A DNA stretch of 64,000 bases from positions 4,124,501 through 4,188,500 of the forward strand of contig NZ_CP025407.1 of assembly GCF_002847285.1 (NCBI RefSeq), in the 5' to 3' direction. The position numbers were made by a program, and so were the translations under genes. Positions 40,641 to 50,960 of this stretch are shown piece by piece. A model generated the notes under the pieces. That model ran no database searches, had not been told where the DNA came from, and worked only from the letters and a program-made list of their open reading frames with translations. The stretch is from Streptomyces sp. CMB-StM0423. Its GTDB lineage: Bacteria; Actinomycetota; Actinomycetes; Streptomycetales; Streptomycetaceae. Every line of letters starts with the position of its first letter. The first letter of the stretch is position 1.

Positions 40641-41541
40641 GGAGACCGCCTCCTGGTGCTCTCGGCCCTTGCCGGCTCGGTTGGTGTGGGGGACCAGTCT
40701 GACGCACGGCACCGACACAGGGGGCAGGTCGGGGTCAACTCGTCGCTGCCGCTCTTGGAGGCCGTCGACCGCACTTGTGCACAGGCCCCGCTTCGAAGCG
40801 GATTCCGAGCTAGCTACGTGTAGAGGTAGTAGTAGGGCCTGTGGAAACCGTGGAAAACCCTGTCTGCGCAGGTCAGCTCGTGAATTTTGCCCACAGGCGG
40901 GTTGGGGACGAAGAGTGGATAACCCGCTGTTCCTGTGGACGATGCCCGGCTGTACACAGGCCGTTCACAGGCGGGGGCCACTTAGCCACAGCTCCATCCC
41001 CAGAGTTACCCGGGTTTCTGCACAGCCAATCCTGCCTCTGGATGTGACGGCTTTCACTCGACCCGGTGAAGGGGCGCGTTGCGTTGCCGAACAGTGGACA
41101 AACTTGTGGACAGGCTGTGTACAGAGCGGGGTTTTCTGTGGGTGAGTGGTCTTCCGCGGTGGACAGCGCTCGGCGCCGATCGGGCCGGTGGACGGTGTCC
41201 ACAGGTTGTGGGCAACGCTCGCCCACAAATCCACACCCCGGTGAGCTGCGCGGACGCGAGTTGTCCAGACCGCGTCCACACCCGCCCGTGGGTAACTCAC
41301 CGATCCCCAGGGTGTGGACGGCGGAAAAGCCACCGAGGTGTGGAGAAGTGCCTGTTCAGGCCCGGGAATCGAACAGCGGGCGGGGGCTCGGCTGTTCGGG
41401 TACGTGCCGGGGGCGGCCGGACGCGTACGGAAGACCTGTGCAGAACCGGCTGCCGGAGGACGCGTGGGGCCCCGGGAGGCGCTGTGGAGCGGCGCGGGGC
41501 GGGGTGTGGGGTGTGGGGCGTACGGAACGGCGGCGCGGCCG
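40641..41541. other. oriC, chromosomal replication origin
   Basis: 901 bp between dnaN and dnaA, packed with DnaA-box-like 9-mers on both strands: 40775 TTGTGCACA, 40840, 40887 TTGCCCACA, 40914, 40934, 40982 TTAGCCACA, 41093, 41105, 41195 GTGTCCACA, 41207, 41227, 41261 TTGTCCAGA, 41272, 41313 and 41339 (start positions). Most differ from TTGTCCACA or TTATCCACA by one base. No coding frame here looks real. Density falls off after 41350. Confidence 0.96.
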
Positions 41542-43500
41542 CTAGCTGTTCTTGATGCGGTTGGTCAGCTCGGTGACCTGGTTGTAGATCGAGCGCCGCT
41601 CGGCCATCAGCGCCCGGATCTTGCGGTCCGCGTGCATGACGGTGGTGTGGTCCCGGTTGCCGAACTGGGCGCCGATCTTCGGCAGGGAGAGGTCCGTCAG
41701 CTCCCGGCACAGGTACATGGCGATCTGGCGCGCGGTGACCAGCACGCGGCTGCGGGAGGAGCCGCACAGGTCCTCCACCGTCAGCCCGAAGTAGTCGGCG
41801 GTGGCGGCCATGATCGCGGCGGCGGTGATCTCCGGGGCGGCGTTCTCGCCGCCGGGGATGAGGTCCTTCAGCACGATCTCGGTGAGCCCGAGGTCCACCG
41901 GCTGCCGGTTGAGCGAGGCGAAGGCCGTGACCCGGATCAGGGCGCCCTCCAGCTCGCGGATGTTGCGGGAGATCCGGGAGGCGATGAACTCCAGCACCTC
42001 CGGCGGCGCGTTCAACTGCTCCTGGACCGCCTTCTTGCGCAGGATCGCGATCCTGGTCTCCAGCTCCGGCGGCTGCACGTCGGTGATCAGGCCCCACTCG
42101 AAGCGGTTGCGGAGCCGGTCCTCCAGGGTGATCAGTTGCTTGGGCGGCCGGTCGCTGGAGAGAACGATCTGCTTGTTGGCGTTGTGCAGGGTGTTGAAGG
42201 TGTGGAAGAACTCCTCCTGCGTCGACTCCTTGCTCGCCAGGAACTGGACGTCGTCGACCAGGAGGATGTCCATGTCGCGGTAGCGCTTGCGGAACGTGTC
42301 CGCCTTGCCGTCGCGGATGGAGTTGATGAACTCGTTGGTGAACTCCTCGGAGCTCACGTACCGCACCCGGGTGCCGGGGTAGAGGCTGCGGGCGTAGTGC
42401 CCGATGGCGTGCAGCAGGTGCGTCTTGCCCAGGCCGGACTCGCCGTAGATGAACAGCGGGTTGTACGCCTTGGCCGGGGCCTCGGCGACGGCGACCGCCG
42501 CGGCGTGCGCGAAGCGGTTGGAGGCGCCGATGACGAAGGTGTCGAAGAGGTACTTCGGGTTCAGCCGCGCGGTCGGCTCACCGGGCCGGGTGGCCGGGGC
42601 GGGCTGGGCGGCGAGCGGGCCGGGTGCGCCGCTGGGCGCGGGCAGCTCGACGTTCCCCATGGCCTGCACGAGCGGCGGGATCGGGGCGCCGGAGGGGCTG
42701 TGCCCGCCGGGATGGCCTCCCGTGTGCCCGCCGGGGTGGCTCCCGGGGTGGCTCCCGGGGTGCGCGTACCGGTCGTGGGCGGGGCGCTGCCCGAGGTGGT
42801 CGTGGGCCGAGTAGTAGTCCGCGTTGCCGGTCCCCGCCGCGGGGTCCGGCTGGGCGCCGGGCGGGCCCGGGTGGTGGTCGGCGCGGGGCCAGGCGGCCGG
42901 CGCCGGGCGCGGCTGGGCGTACTCGGGGTACGTCGGGGCCGCGGTGGGGAGGCGGTCGTCCCCGGGCGCCGGGCGGCTGTACGCGTCGTACGGCGGCTCG
43001 GGCAGCGGCCCGCCGTGGCCCTGGTGCGGCGGCTGGTGGCCCTGGTGGGTCTGGTGCGGGGGCTGCGCGGCGGGGTGCGGCAGCGGCAGGTGCGGGGCGC
43101 CGGGGTGCGCGGCCTGCTCGTGCGCCGGCGGCTGCGGAGCCTGCGAGGGGTGGGGTACGTGCGGGCCGTGGCCGACCGGCTCGGGGCCCGGCTGCGGCGG
43201 CGGGGCCTGCCGCGGCCGCTTCGACTCCGGCTCGCCGGGGCTGACGGTGACGGCCAGGCCGATGGGCTGGTGGCAGGCGTGGCTCAGCGCATCGGTGATC
43301 TTGGAGGCGAGGCGGCCCTCGAAGACGCCCTTCGCGTACTCGTTGGGCACGGCAAGCACCGCGGTCCCGGCGACGAGGACGAGCGGCTGGCAGTCGCGCA
43401 GCCAGCGGTGGTCCTTGGCCTCGATGCCCTGGTCGTCCGCGAGCAGCCGCTCGAGCACGCGTGGCCACACTGCAGCGAGATCGGCAGGCAGGTCGGCCAC
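41542..43500 (-). CDS. dnaA: DnaA replication initiator
   Basis: 652 aa, much longer than E. coli DnaA because domain II (about residues 95-310) is a His/Pro/Gly/Gln-rich linker, as in Streptomyces. AAA+ domain: Walker [10 protein letters not shown] and Walker [10 protein letters not shown]. Domain IV HTH signature [15 protein letters not shown] contacts DnaA boxes. The GTG at 43500 gives [21 protein letters not shown] DnaA-like box lies about 125 bp upstream, suggesting autoregulation. Confidence 0.99.
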   Translation of the reverse strand: MADLPADLAAVWPRVLERLLADDQGIEAKDHRWLRDCQPLVLVAGTAVLAVPNEYAKGVFEGRLASKITDALSHACHQPIGLAVTVSPGEPESKRPRQAPPPQPGPEPVGHGPHVPHPSQAPQPPAHEQAAHPGAPHLPLPHPAAQPPHQTHQGHQPPHQGHGGPLPEPPYDAYSRPAPGDDRLPTAAPTYPEYAQPRPAPAAWPRADHHPGPPGAQPDPAAGTGNADYYSAHDHLGQRPAHDRYAHPGSHPGSHPGGHTGGHPGGHSPSGAPIPPLVQAMGNVELPAPSGAPGPLAAQPAPATRPGEPTARLNPKYLFDTFVIGASNRFAHAAAVAVAEAPAKAYNPLFIYGESGLGKTHLLHAIGHYARSLYPGTRVRYVSSEEFTNEFINSIRDGKADTFRKRYRDMDILLVDDVQFLASKESTQEEFFHTFNTLHNANKQIVLSSDRPPKQLITLEDRLRNRFEWGLITDVQPPELETRIAILRKKAVQEQLNAPPEVLEFIASRISRNIRELEGALIRVTAFASLNRQPVDLGLTEIVLKDLIPGGENAAPEITAAAIMAATADYFGLTVEDLCGSSRSRVLVTARQIAMYLCRELTDLSLPKIGAQFGNRDHTTVMHADRKIRALMAERRSIYNQVTELTNRIKNS

Positions 43501-43869
43501 GGGTCACGCTCTTTCAGGTCACGGCAGGTCACGAAGGTGTGATCTCGGGACGGGTGGGATGGATCCGCGCAAGAGTCGGAAGTCCAGCCACGGTAGTCAC
43601 GCCGAGCTGCCCCATTCAAGTCGCTGTCCACAGGCTGTGCACAGTGTCCTGTGGCGTGTCGGCCGCACGGGGCGGGTTTGACCGGACGGCGGCCGCCCGC
43701 GTACCGTATCGAGGTCGAGATGTCGACGGCTGCTGCCGCCTGCCTCCGAACAGTCTCAGGCCGCGACAGTGATCATGTCACGTGTCGGGCGATGACGAGC
43801 CGGCTCGAGGGCGCACGGTGGCAGCCGTTCGGCGCCTATCACCCGTGACAAATCTCCTGGAGCCCCCGA
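43501..43869. promoter_or_regulatory. Divergent dnaA-rpmH promoter region with DnaA box
   Basis: 369 bp between the dnaA and rpmH starts. CTGTCCACA at 43624-43632 is one mismatch from the DnaA-box consensus, followed closely by TGTGCACAG (43636-43644). This fits dnaA self-repression. The rpmH promoter must also be here; I could not define -10/-35 elements with confidence. Confidence 0.6.
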
Positions 43870-44007
43870 GTGAGCAAGCGCACTTTCCAGCCGAACAACC
43901 GCAAGCGTGCCAAGACGCACGGCTTCCGGCTGCGTATGCGTACCCGCGCCGGCCGTGCCATTATCACGGCCCGTCGCACCAAGGGCCGCGCACGCCTGTC
44001 CGCCTGA
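43870..44007 (+). CDS. rpmH: Ribosomal protein bL34
   Basis: 45 aa, basic: [20 protein letters not shown], then [22 protein letters not shown] start at 43870 with GGAG upstream. It lies directly before rnpA, the universal order. Confidence 0.98.
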   Translation: MSKRTFQPNNRKRAKTHGFRLRMRTRAGRAIITARRTKGRARLSA

Positions 44008-44022
44008 CCCCTTGGTGTGCTC

Positions 44023-44391
44023 GTGCTGCCCGCTGAGCACCGGCTGCGGCGGCGCGAGGACTTCGCCCGAGCGGTACGCCGCGGACGACGGGCCGGCCGC
44101 CCGCTGCTCGTCGTCCATCTGAACAGCGGCGGTGACCCGCATGCCGCCGGGGAGGACGTCTCCCCGACGCGTGCGGGTTTCGTCGTCAGCAGGGCCGTCG
44201 GACCGGCGGTCGCGCGCAACCTCGTCAAGCGTCGCCTGCGTCATCTCCTACGGGATCGGTTGGATCTGCTGCCCGCAGGTAGCCTGGTGGTCGTACGGGC
44301 GCTGCCTGGCGCCGCGGAGGCCGGCTACGACCGGCTGCGCGATGACCTGGACGCAGCGCTGGGGCGGTTGCTGGGAAGGGCGCCGCGATGA
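44023..44391 (+). CDS. rnpA: Ribonuclease P protein component
   Basis: 122 aa. [20 protein letters not shown] opens the protein; the RNR-type basic block reads [17 protein letters not shown]. It binds RNase P RNA for tRNA 5' maturation. I chose the GTG at 44023, which matches the family start; the GTG at 44017 is possible. It overlaps yidD by 4 bp. Confidence 0.96.
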   Translation: MLPAEHRLRRREDFARAVRRGRRAGRPLLVVHLNSGGDPHAAGEDVSPTRAGFVVSRAVGPAVARNLVKRRLRHLLRDRLDLLPAGSLVVVRALPGAAEAGYDRLRDDLDAALGRLLGRAPR

Positions 44392-44672
44392 AGTATCCGC
44401 TGCTTTGGTTGATCAAGCTGTACCAGTGGACCATCAGCCCGCTGCTGGGGCCGGTCTGCAAGTACTACCCGTCGTGCTCGCACTACGGCTATGAGGCGAT
44501 CAGGCTGCACGGTGCGGTCAAAGGCACGGGCCTGACCGCCTGGCGCATCCTGCGCTGCAACCCGTGGTCGCTCGGCGGGGTCGATCACGTTCCGCCCCGC
44601 AAGCATCCGGTCTGGCACCAGCGGCTGCGCAGCCGCCTGGGCAAGACGCAGCCCAAGGCCCAAGGAGCCTGA
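44388..44672 (+). CDS. yidD: YidD membrane-protein insertion efficiency factor
   Basis: 94 aa. The core [20 protein letters not shown] and [26 protein letters not shown] hold the conserved cysteines. It is an amphipathic membrane-bound helper of YidC, which starts 3 bp later. Confidence 0.96.
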   Translation: MKYPLLWLIKLYQWTISPLLGPVCKYYPSCSHYGYEAIRLHGAVKGTGLTAWRILRCNPWSLGGVDHVPPRKHPVWHQRLRSRLGKTQPKAQGA

Positions 44673-44675
44673 TTC

Positions 44676-45947
44676 GTGGACACGGTCCTCAAACCTCTCT
44701 ATATCGCCGTTTCCTGGATCATCGTCCAGTTCCACTCGCTGTTCAGCCTGGTCTTCGACCCGGCCAGCGGCTGGGCGTGGGGGCTGTCCATCGTGGCGCT
44801 GGTGGTCGTGATCCGGATCGCGCTGATCCCGCTGTTCGTGAAGCAGATCAAGGCGACGCGGAACATGCAGGTGCTCCAGCCGAAGATGAAGGCGATCCAG
44901 GAGCGCTACAAGAACGACAAGCAGCGCCAGTCCGAGGAAATGATGAAGCTGTACCGGGAGACGGGTACCAACCCGCTCTCGAGCTGTCTTCCGATCCTCG
45001 CCCAGTCCCCGTTCTTCCTGGCGCTCTTCCAGGTGCTGAACAAGATCGCCGGCAACAACGAGGTCGGCGTCCTCAACGCCTCACAGGTCGCGGAGGCCCG
45101 GCAGGCCCACGTCTTCGGCGCCCCGATCGCGGCGAAGTTCATGGACAGCGCGAGCAAGGTGGAGAGCCTCGGCGCCACCCTCGCCGATGTGCGGGTCGTC
45201 ACCGTCATCATGATCGTGCTGATGTCGGGGTCGCAGTTCTACACGCAGCGCCAGCTCATGACGAAGAACGTCGACCTCACGGTCAAGACGCCGTTCATGC
45301 AGCAGCAGAAGATGCTGATGTACATCTTCCCGATCATGTTCGCCGTCTTCGGCATCAACTTCCCGGTCGGCGTCCTGATCTACTGGCTGACGACCAACGT
45401 CTGGTCCATGGGCCAGCAGATGTACGTGATCAAGCGGAACCCCACCCCGGGCAGCAAGTCCTACGCGCACCTGCTGGAGCGCATGCAGAAGCACGTCATC
45501 GACCGCGGCGGCGTGCGCGGCCGCCGCGACCGCTACGTCGTCAAGCAGATGGTCGCCAAGGGCAAGGACCGCAACGAGGACGAGCGGAAGTTCGTCTCCG
45601 CGCTCGCCAAGCACGACCTGCTGCCCCAGGCGGACGGCACCATCGTCAAGAGCGAGACGCCGCTGGCGGACGCCAAGCCCGGCAGCGGCGACCCCGGCCG
45701 GCGGCAGCAGCCGAAGCGGCAGTCGAAGTCCCAGCGCCGCAGCCATGCCCAGTCCGGCGGCTCCGGCCAGCAGCAGGAGGGCGCGGACGACGCCGCGGAG
45801 CCCGAGGACAAGAAGCCCGCGTCGAGCGCCGCGAAGAAGAAGGCGGGCGGCTCATCCGGCCGCGGCGGTGCGGGCGGCAACGCCCGTAACGCGAAGTCCG
45901 GTCAGCGCAAGGGGCCGCAGCGGCCCAAGCACCCGTCGAAGAAGTAA
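44676..45947 (+). CDS. yidC: YidC/Oxa1 membrane protein insertase
   Basis: 423 aa, five or so membrane segments in the first 270 residues, including [20 protein letters not shown] with the conserved Arg of the hydrophilic groove, and [17 protein letters not shown]. The last 140 residues are a Lys/Arg/Gln/Ser-rich cytoplasmic tail that may contact the ribosome. GTG start at 44676. Confidence 0.97.
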   Translation: MDTVLKPLYIAVSWIIVQFHSLFSLVFDPASGWAWGLSIVALVVVIRIALIPLFVKQIKATRNMQVLQPKMKAIQERYKNDKQRQSEEMMKLYRETGTNPLSSCLPILAQSPFFLALFQVLNKIAGNNEVGVLNASQVAEARQAHVFGAPIAAKFMDSASKVESLGATLADVRVVTVIMIVLMSGSQFYTQRQLMTKNVDLTVKTPFMQQQKMLMYIFPIMFAVFGINFPVGVLIYWLTTNVWSMGQQMYVIKRNPTPGSKSYAHLLERMQKHVIDRGGVRGRRDRYVVKQMVAKGKDRNEDERKFVSALAKHDLLPQADGTIVKSETPLADAKPGSGDPGRRQQPKRQSKSQRRSHAQSGGSGQQQEGADDAAEPEDKKPASSAAKKKAGGSSGRGGAGGNARNAKSGQRKGPQRPKHPSKK

Positions 45948-45961
45948 GAAGGAGTCCCCAC

Positions 45962-46519
45962 GTGACGGACACCGCGTCCACGACCGGCGAAACCGGTTCG
46001 GAGATCGAGGCCCAGCCCGAGCAGCCCGAGGCCACGGCCGAGGACGTCCTGACGCGCCTGGAGCAGGAAGGCGAGATCGCCGCCGACTACCTGGAGGAGC
46101 TGCTCGACATCGCAGACCTCGACGGCGACATCGACATGGACGTCGAGGGCGGCCGGGCCTCGGTGTCGATCATCGGCGAAGGGTCGTCGGACCGCCACTT
46201 GCAGAAGCTGGTGGGGCGCGAAGGCGAGGTGCTGGAGGCGCTGCAGGAGCTGACCCGGCTGGCCGTGCACCGGGAGACGGGCGACCGCAGCCGGCTGATG
46301 CTGGACATCGCGGGGTTCCGGGCGCGCAAGCGCGAGGAGCTGACCGAGCTGGGCACCGAGGCCGTCGAGCGGGTCAAGGAGAGCGGCGAGCCGGAGAAGC
46401 TGCGGCCGATGTCCCCGTTCGAGCGCAAGGTGGTGCACGACGCGGTGAAGGCCGCGGGGCTGCGCAGCGAGTCGGAGGGCGAGGAGCCCGAGCGGCGCGT
46501 GGTCGTGCTCCCGGCCTGA
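45962..46519 (+). CDS. jag: Jag/KhpB RNA-binding protein
   Basis: 185 aa. Acidic N-terminal part, then a KH domain (LIGREGEVLEAL-like: LVGREGEVLEALQELTRLAV) and an R3H domain (LRPMSPFERKVVHDAVKAA). It binds RNA and in other bacteria affects cell elongation. It follows yidC by 14 bp. Confidence 0.95.
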   Translation: MTDTASTTGETGSEIEAQPEQPEATAEDVLTRLEQEGEIAADYLEELLDIADLDGDIDMDVEGGRASVSIIGEGSSDRHLQKLVGREGEVLEALQELTRLAVHRETGDRSRLMLDIAGFRARKREELTELGTEAVERVKESGEPEKLRPMSPFERKVVHDAVKAAGLRSESEGEEPERRVVVLPA

Positions 46520-46540
46520 CCGGAACGTCGTTGCTCCACC

Positions 46541-46567
46541 CTGGGCCGGTTGATCCGACCGGCCCAG
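46541..46567 (+). terminator. Hairpin between jag and rsmG
   Basis: CTGGGCCGGT (46541-46550) pairs with ACCGGCCCAG (46558-46567), 7-nt loop, no U-tract. Confidence 0.5.
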
Positions 46568-46626
46568 ACTGCTCCCCTGCCACCTGCCGTCGCCCGCCCC
46601 CCGTGCTCCAGCGAGAGGACGTTCCC

Positions 46627-47355
46627 GTGTCCGAAGTAGCGGATCTTCCGCCGGCGCCGGAAGCCGCCGACAAGGTCTTCGGCGGCGCCCTTCCGGACGC
46701 GGTGCGCTACGCCGAGCTGCTGGCCGACACGGCGGTGACCCGCGGGCTGATCGGCCCGCGGGAGGTCCCCCGGCTGTGGGAGCGGCACCTGCTGAACTGT
46801 GCGGTGCTCGCCGAAGTGGTGCCCGACGGCGTCGCGGTCTGCGACGTCGGCTCGGGTGCCGGGCTGCCGGGCATCCCGCTGGCCCTCGTCCGTCCCGACC
46901 TGCGGATCACGCTGCTGGAGCCGCTGCTGCGGCGTACCCGGTTTCTGCAGGAGGTCACCGAGCTGCTGGGGCTGGAGCAGCAGGTGACCGTCGTCCGCGG
47001 CCGGGCCGAGGAGGTCCTCGGCACGCTGGAGCCCGTCCACGTGGTCACCGCGCGGGCGGTCGCCCCGCTGGACCGGCTGGCCGGCTGGGGCGTTCCGCTG
47101 CTGCGCCCGTACGGCGAGATGCTGGCGCTCAAGGGCGAGAGCGCCGAGGAGGAACTGCGCGCCTCGAAGGCCGCGCTGCACAAGCTCGGCGTCACGGAGA
47201 CCGAGATCGTGCAGGTCGGAGCCGATGTGGTGGACCCACCGGCGACCGTCGTACGGGCCGTGGTGGGCGAGAGTCCCGGAGGCGTGCGCTTCGCCGCCAA
47301 GCGGGCCCGCGCCGCTCGTAAGGGCGGTCGCGGCGGGCACGGCCGACGCCGTTAG
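46627..47355 (+). CDS. rsmG: RsmG, 16S rRNA m7G527 methyltransferase
   Basis: 242 aa. SAM-binding CDVGSGAGLPGIPLAL, then LLEPLLRRTRFLQEV and VTARAVAPLDRL. It methylates G527 of 16S rRNA; loss gives low-level streptomycin resistance. GTG at 46627 after GAGAGG; upstream frame is not coding. The tail is basic. Confidence 0.97.
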   Translation: MSEVADLPPAPEAADKVFGGALPDAVRYAELLADTAVTRGLIGPREVPRLWERHLLNCAVLAEVVPDGVAVCDVGSGAGLPGIPLALVRPDLRITLLEPLLRRTRFLQEVTELLGLEQQVTVVRGRAEEVLGTLEPVHVVTARAVAPLDRLAGWGVPLLRPYGEMLALKGESAEEELRASKAALHKLGVTETEIVQVGADVVDPPATVVRAVVGESPGGVRFAAKRARAARKGGRGGHGRRR

Positions 47356-47454
47356 TCTGCTCGTATCCGAAAGAGGGCCGATCGGTCCATTAGAGCCGCC
47401 TACCGTACATACACCGGAGTGTCGCTGCGGTGGTGCCCGCGGGGCTGTGCATCG

Positions 47455-47470
47455 TGTTTCACGTGAAACA
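47455..47470. other. parS site 2
   Basis: Perfect GTTTCACGTGAAAC at 47456-47469 with one extra palindromic base on each side. It lies between rsmG and the chosen parA start. Confidence 0.95.
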
Positions 47471-47533
47471 TCGTTCGTTGCTCCCCGGGATCCTCAGCCG
47501 AGGACGCGGTGCCGTAGAGGCCCGCGAGTCGGC

Positions 47534-47555
47534 TGTGGATAAGGAATCATCCACA
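47534..47555. promoter_or_regulatory. Inverted pair of DnaA boxes before parA
   Basis: TGTGGATAA (47534-47542; reads TTATCCACA on the minus strand, exact) and TCATCCACA (47547-47555, one mismatch) face each other across 4 bp, 37-58 bp before the parA ATG. This suggests DnaA could bind the parAB control region. Confidence 0.6.
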
Positions 47556-47591
47556 GGAGAACGGGCCTCGCTGGTTCGCGACCCCGAAAGC

Positions 47592-48635
47592 ATGGCAGGC
47601 TCTGTGCAGTGCGAGTCTGAAGTCGAGGAGAGTGAATCCTTGCGGTCCGACGCCAATGTCGCGGGGCCGATGGCCGATCCGGTCCCCGGTCCCCGCTCCG
47701 AATCGGCGGATGTTTCACGTGAAACACCGCCTCCGATGGACGACACTCCGATCGGCCGTGCCGCTCAACTCGCCGTAGAGGCGCTCGGGCGGGCCGGTCA
47801 GGGTCTGCCGCGCCCCGAGCGGACCCGCGTGATGGTCGTCGCCAACCAGAAGGGTGGGGTCGGCAAGACCACCACCACGGTCAACCTGGCGGCATCACTG
47901 GCCCTGCACGGGGCCCGGGTGCTGGTCATCGACCTCGATCCGCAGGGCAATGCCTCGACTGCACTGGGCGTCGACCATCACGCGGAGGTGCCGTCGGTCT
48001 ACGACGTGCTGGTGGAGGCCAGGCCGCTGGCCGAGGTGGTGCAGCCGGTCCCCGATATCGAGGGGCTGTTCTGTGCGCCGGCGACGATCGATCTCGCGGG
48101 CGCGGAGATCGAGTTGGTCTCGCTGGTGGCGCGGGAGAGCCGGCTGAAGCGGGCGATCGACGCCTACGAGCAGCCGTTGGACTACATCCTCATCGACTGC
48201 CCGCCCTCGCTGGGCCTGTTGACCGTCAACGCGATGGTGGCGGGCAACGAGGTGCTCATCCCCATCCAGTGCGAGTACTACGCGCTGGAAGGGCTGGGCC
48301 AACTGCTCCACAACGTCGACCTGGTGCGCGGGCATCTCAACCCCCGGCTCCATGTGTCGACGATCCTCCTCACGATGTACGACGGGAGGACGCGCCTGGC
48401 CTCCCAGGTGGCGGACGAGGTCCGCGGTCACTTCGGCAACGAGGTGCTGAGGACCAGCATCCCGCGCTCGGTGCGTATCTCCGAGGCACCGAGCTACGGA
48501 CAGACGGTCCTCACCTACGATCCGGGGTCGAGCGGCTCGCTCTCCTATCTGGAGGCGGCCCGCGAGATGGCTCTGCGCGGTATGCCCAGACAGGGCGAAG
48601 CTCATCACGAGCGGCACGACGGAGGGGCTCAGTGA
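47592..48635 (+). CDS. parA: ParA chromosome partition ATPase
   Basis: 347 aa. Deviant Walker [32 protein letters not shown] and the C-terminal [15 protein letters not shown] 65-residue N-terminal extension precedes the ATPase; its VSRET is written by a parS site. I chose the ATG at 47592 (MAGSV), which matches Streptomyces ParA as I remember it; the frame is open upstream to 47430 but would cross another parS. It overlaps parB by 4 bp. Confidence 0.95.
   Translation: MAGSVQCESEVEESESLRSDANVAGPMADPVPGPRSESADVSRETPPPMDDTPIGRAAQLAVEALGRAGQGLPRPERTRVMVVANQKGGVGKTTTTVNLAASLALHGARVLVIDLDPQGNASTALGVDHHAEVPSVYDVLVEARPLAEVVQPVPDIEGLFCAPATIDLAGAEIELVSLVARESRLKRAIDAYEQPLDYILIDCPPSLGLLTVNAMVAGNEVLIPIQCEYYALEGLGQLLHNVDLVRGHLNPRLHVSTILLTMYDGRTRLASQVADEVRGHFGNEVLRTSIPRSVRISEAPSYGQTVLTYDPGSSGSLSYLEAAREMALRGMPRQGEAHHERHDGGAQ
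47711..47726. other. parS site 3 (inside parA)
   Basis: Perfect 14-mer at 47712-47725, within codons for VSRET in the ParA N-terminal extension. Confidence 0.95.
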
Positions 48636-49732
48636 CGGAACGACGCAGAGGGCTGGGTCGCGGGCTGGGGGCGCTGATCCCCGCCGCTCCCACTCCCGCC
48701 GATGACTCGGGACCGCTGGTCGGCGGCGCCACCATGTCGCCGGGAGCGGTGCCGGTCATAGTGTCGGAGCGGGCGCCGCAGCCCGAGGCACAGGGGTACG
48801 AGGAGCAGGTGCCGCCGGAGCACGCCTACGAGGCGCCGCCGGCCGTCGAGGGTGCCGCGGACAGCGGCGAAGTGGCCGGTGCGCACTTCGCCGAGGTTCC
48901 GCTGGACGCCATCACGCCGAACCCGCGGCAGCCCCGCGAGGTGTTCGACGAGGACTCCCTCGCCGAACTGGTCACCTCCATCCAGGAGGTCGGCCTCCTC
49001 CAGCCGGTCGTCGTCCGCCGGCTGGGCTCGGACCGCTATGAGCTGGTCATGGGTGAGCGCCGCTGGCGTGCCTGCCGCGAGGCGGGCATGGAGCGGATTC
49101 CCGCGATCGTCCGCGCCACGGACGACGAGAAGCTCCTCCTGGACGCGCTGCTCGAGAACCTGCATCGAGCACAGCTCAACCCGCTGGAAGAGGCAGCCGC
49201 CTACGACCAGTTGCTGCGGGACTTCGAGTGCACGCACGACCAGCTCGCCGACCGGATCGGCCGCTCCCGTCCCCAGGTCTCCAACACGCTGCGGCTGCTG
49301 CGGCTCTCGCCGCCCGTGCAGCGGCGGGTGGCGGCCGGGGTGATCTCGGCGGGTCATGCGCGGGCGCTGCTGTCCGTGGAGGACGCCAGCGAGCAGGACC
49401 GGCTGGCGCACCGCATCGTGGCCGAGGGGCTGTCGGTGCGGGCCGTCGAGGAGATCGTGACCCTGATGGCGTCGGAGCCCAAGACCGGGCGCCGGCCGAA
49501 GGCGCCGCGAGCGGGCAACCGGATGTCGCCGGCGCTGACCGACCTGGCGTCCCGGCTCTCCGACCGCTTCGAGACCCGGGTGAAGGTCGACCTGGGGCAG
49601 AAGAAGGGGAAGATCGTCGTCGAGTTCGCCTCGATAGAGGATCTGGAGCGCATCCTCGGGTCGATGGCGCCCGGCGAGGGCAGGGTGCTGGAGAAGAAGC
49701 TGAGCGACGAGGACGCCGACGAGGACGAGTGA
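48632..49732 (+). CDS. parB: ParB chromosome partition CTPase
   Basis: 366 aa. N-terminal [13 protein letters not shown] (ParA-contact motif), the ParB/CTPase box with [12 protein letters not shown], the [24 protein letters not shown], and a C-terminal dimerisation domain. It loads at parS and spreads as a clamp. GTG at 48632 overlaps the parA stop. Confidence 0.98.
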   Translation: MTERRRGLGRGLGALIPAAPTPADDSGPLVGGATMSPGAVPVIVSERAPQPEAQGYEEQVPPEHAYEAPPAVEGAADSGEVAGAHFAEVPLDAITPNPRQPREVFDEDSLAELVTSIQEVGLLQPVVVRRLGSDRYELVMGERRWRACREAGMERIPAIVRATDDEKLLLDALLENLHRAQLNPLEEAAAYDQLLRDFECTHDQLADRIGRSRPQVSNTLRLLRLSPPVQRRVAAGVISAGHARALLSVEDASEQDRLAHRIVAEGLSVRAVEEIVTLMASEPKTGRRPKAPRAGNRMSPALTDLASRLSDRFETRVKVDLGQKKGKIVVEFASIEDLERILGSMAPGEGRVLEKKLSDEDADEDE

Positions 49733-49758
49733 CCCCTCCCCCTCCCGATCCTCACGAG

Positions 49759-49790
49759 ACAGGCCGCGGATGCAATCCGCGGCCTGTTTT
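49759..49790 (+). terminator. Rho-independent terminator after parB
   Basis: 13-bp stem (49759-49771 with 49775-49787), 3-nt loop, followed by TTTT. One of the few U-tract terminators in the window. Confidence 0.85.
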
Positions 49791-49856
49791 GTCGTCTCCG
49801 GATACGATGCATACGGGTATCGAGGGGGATGCCGGTGAAGGAGAGGATCGGGCTGC

Positions 49857-50474
49857 ATGGGGCGAAGGCTCGTACCGCTCACCCTGGACAATCTCCCGGA
49901 CTTCCCCAGGCGTTGCCGCTCGTGTGTTTTCTGGGAGCTGGATCCCGTCAGCGGTGAGGCCGCTGCCAAGTCCGGGCACCCGGAGCGGGAGAAGGAAGCC
50001 TGGATCTCCTCCGTCCTGCTGGAGTGGGGCTCCTGTGGCCGGGTCCTCTACGTCGACGATGTGCCGGCCGGCTTCGTGATGTACGCCCCGCCCGCCTACG
50101 TGCCCCGCTCCCTCGCCTTCCCGACGAGCCCGGTATCGGCGGACGCCGTCCAGCTCATGACCGCGTGGCTGAACCCCGGATATCAGGGGCAGGGCCTGGG
50201 CCGGACCCTCGTCCAGACCGTCGCGAAGGATCTGCTGCGCCGGGGCGTCAAAGCCGTCGAGGCGTTCGGAGACGCGGCCTGGAAGGAGCCCGCGTGCGTC
50301 CTCCCGGCGGATCATCTGGTGGCGGTCGGCTTCAAGACCGTACGGCCCCACTACCGCCATCCCCGGATGCGGCTGGAGCTGCGCTCCGCTATCTCCTGGA
50401 AGGAGGACGTGGAGCTGGCGCTCGACAAGCTGCTCGGGGGTGCGCGCAAGGATCCAGTGCTGCGGCCGCTCTGA
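49857..50474 (+). CDS. GNAT-family N-acetyltransferase
   Basis: 205 aa. The acetyl-CoA loop is NPGYQGQGLGRTLVQTV (about residues 110-126). Residues 19-24 hold a Cys pair (RCRSCVFWE), a feature I recall from related actinobacterial proteins. The substrate is unknown. The gene is conserved next to parB in Streptomyces. The ATG at 49857 has GGAGAGG somewhat far upstream. Confidence 0.88.
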   Translation: MGRRLVPLTLDNLPDFPRRCRSCVFWELDPVSGEAAAKSGHPEREKEAWISSVLLEWGSCGRVLYVDDVPAGFVMYAPPAYVPRSLAFPTSPVSADAVQLMTAWLNPGYQGQGLGRTLVQTVAKDLLRRGVKAVEAFGDAAWKEPACVLPADHLVAVGFKTVRPHYRHPRMRLELRSAISWKEDVELALDKLLGGARKDPVLRPL

Positions 50475-50484
50475 CCCGCTTCCC

Positions 50485-50532
50485 GGCATGACGAAGGGCC
50501 CGTCCCCACGGGGACGGGCCCTTCGTCATGCC
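50485..50532. terminator. Bidirectional hairpin between GNAT gene and trxA
   Basis: A 23-bp perfect stem (50485-50507 with 50510-50532) separates the two convergent genes. The innermost pairs must open to form a loop. Confidence 0.85.
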
Positions 50533-50561
50533 AGCGGCTGCGTTTCACGCGGCACGCGCAC

Positions 50562-50575
50562 GTTTCACGTGAAAC
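50562..50575. other. parS site 4
   Basis: Perfect 14-mer, intergenic, between the hairpin and the trxA stop. A half-matching GTTTCACGCGGCAC lies 20 bp upstream and was not counted. Confidence 0.95.
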
Positions 50576-50588
50576 GAGGGCTGCTGCG

Positions 50589-50918
50589 TCAGCCGATGAA
50601 CTCGCTGAGGTCGCGCTCCAGGGCAGTCTTCGGCTTGGCGCCGACGATGGTCTTCACGACCTCGCCACCCTGGTAGACGTTCATCGTCGGGATCGACATG
50701 ATGCCGTACTTCGCGGCCGTCGCCGGGTTCTCGTCGATGTTGAGCTTGACGATGGTGATCTTCTCGGGGTTCTCCGCGGCGATGGCCTCCAGCGACGGAG
50801 CGATCTGGCGGCACGGGCCGCACCAGGCAGCCCAGAAGTCGACCAGTACGGGCTTGTCGCTCTTGAGAACCTTCTCCTCGAAGTCCGCATCGGTTGCGGT
50901 CACCGTGGCACCGGCCAT
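50589..50918 (-). CDS. trxA: Thioredoxin
   Basis: 109 aa with the active site WCGPC (Cys33, Cys36), DFWAAWCGPCRQIAP and a cis-Pro in SIPTMNVY. It is reduced by the TrxB encoded just upstream, with which it shares a strand and probably a transcript. Confidence 0.98.
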   Translation of the reverse strand: MAGATVTATDADFEEKVLKSDKPVLVDFWAAWCGPCRQIAPSLEAIAAENPEKITIVKLNIDENPATAAKYGIMSIPTMNVYQGGEVVKTIVGAKPKTALERDLSEFIG

Positions 50919-50960
50919 GGCGTACTCCTTACGTCGTTGTGCGTTGATGGCTGCTCGGTC

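Noticed and set aside
41079-41555. Open frames inside oriC
   Set aside because: They cross DnaA boxes, have no ribosome site or recognisable protein, and the dnaN-dnaA gap is the standard Streptomyces origin.
43779-43786. CACGTG-containing sites (for example near 18436, 22498 and 43779) as parS
   Set aside because: They share only the central 6 bp and lack the GTTT/AAAC arms.
50541-50555. GTTTCACGCGGCAC as a ninth parS
   Set aside because: Only the left half matches; the right half is not palindromic.
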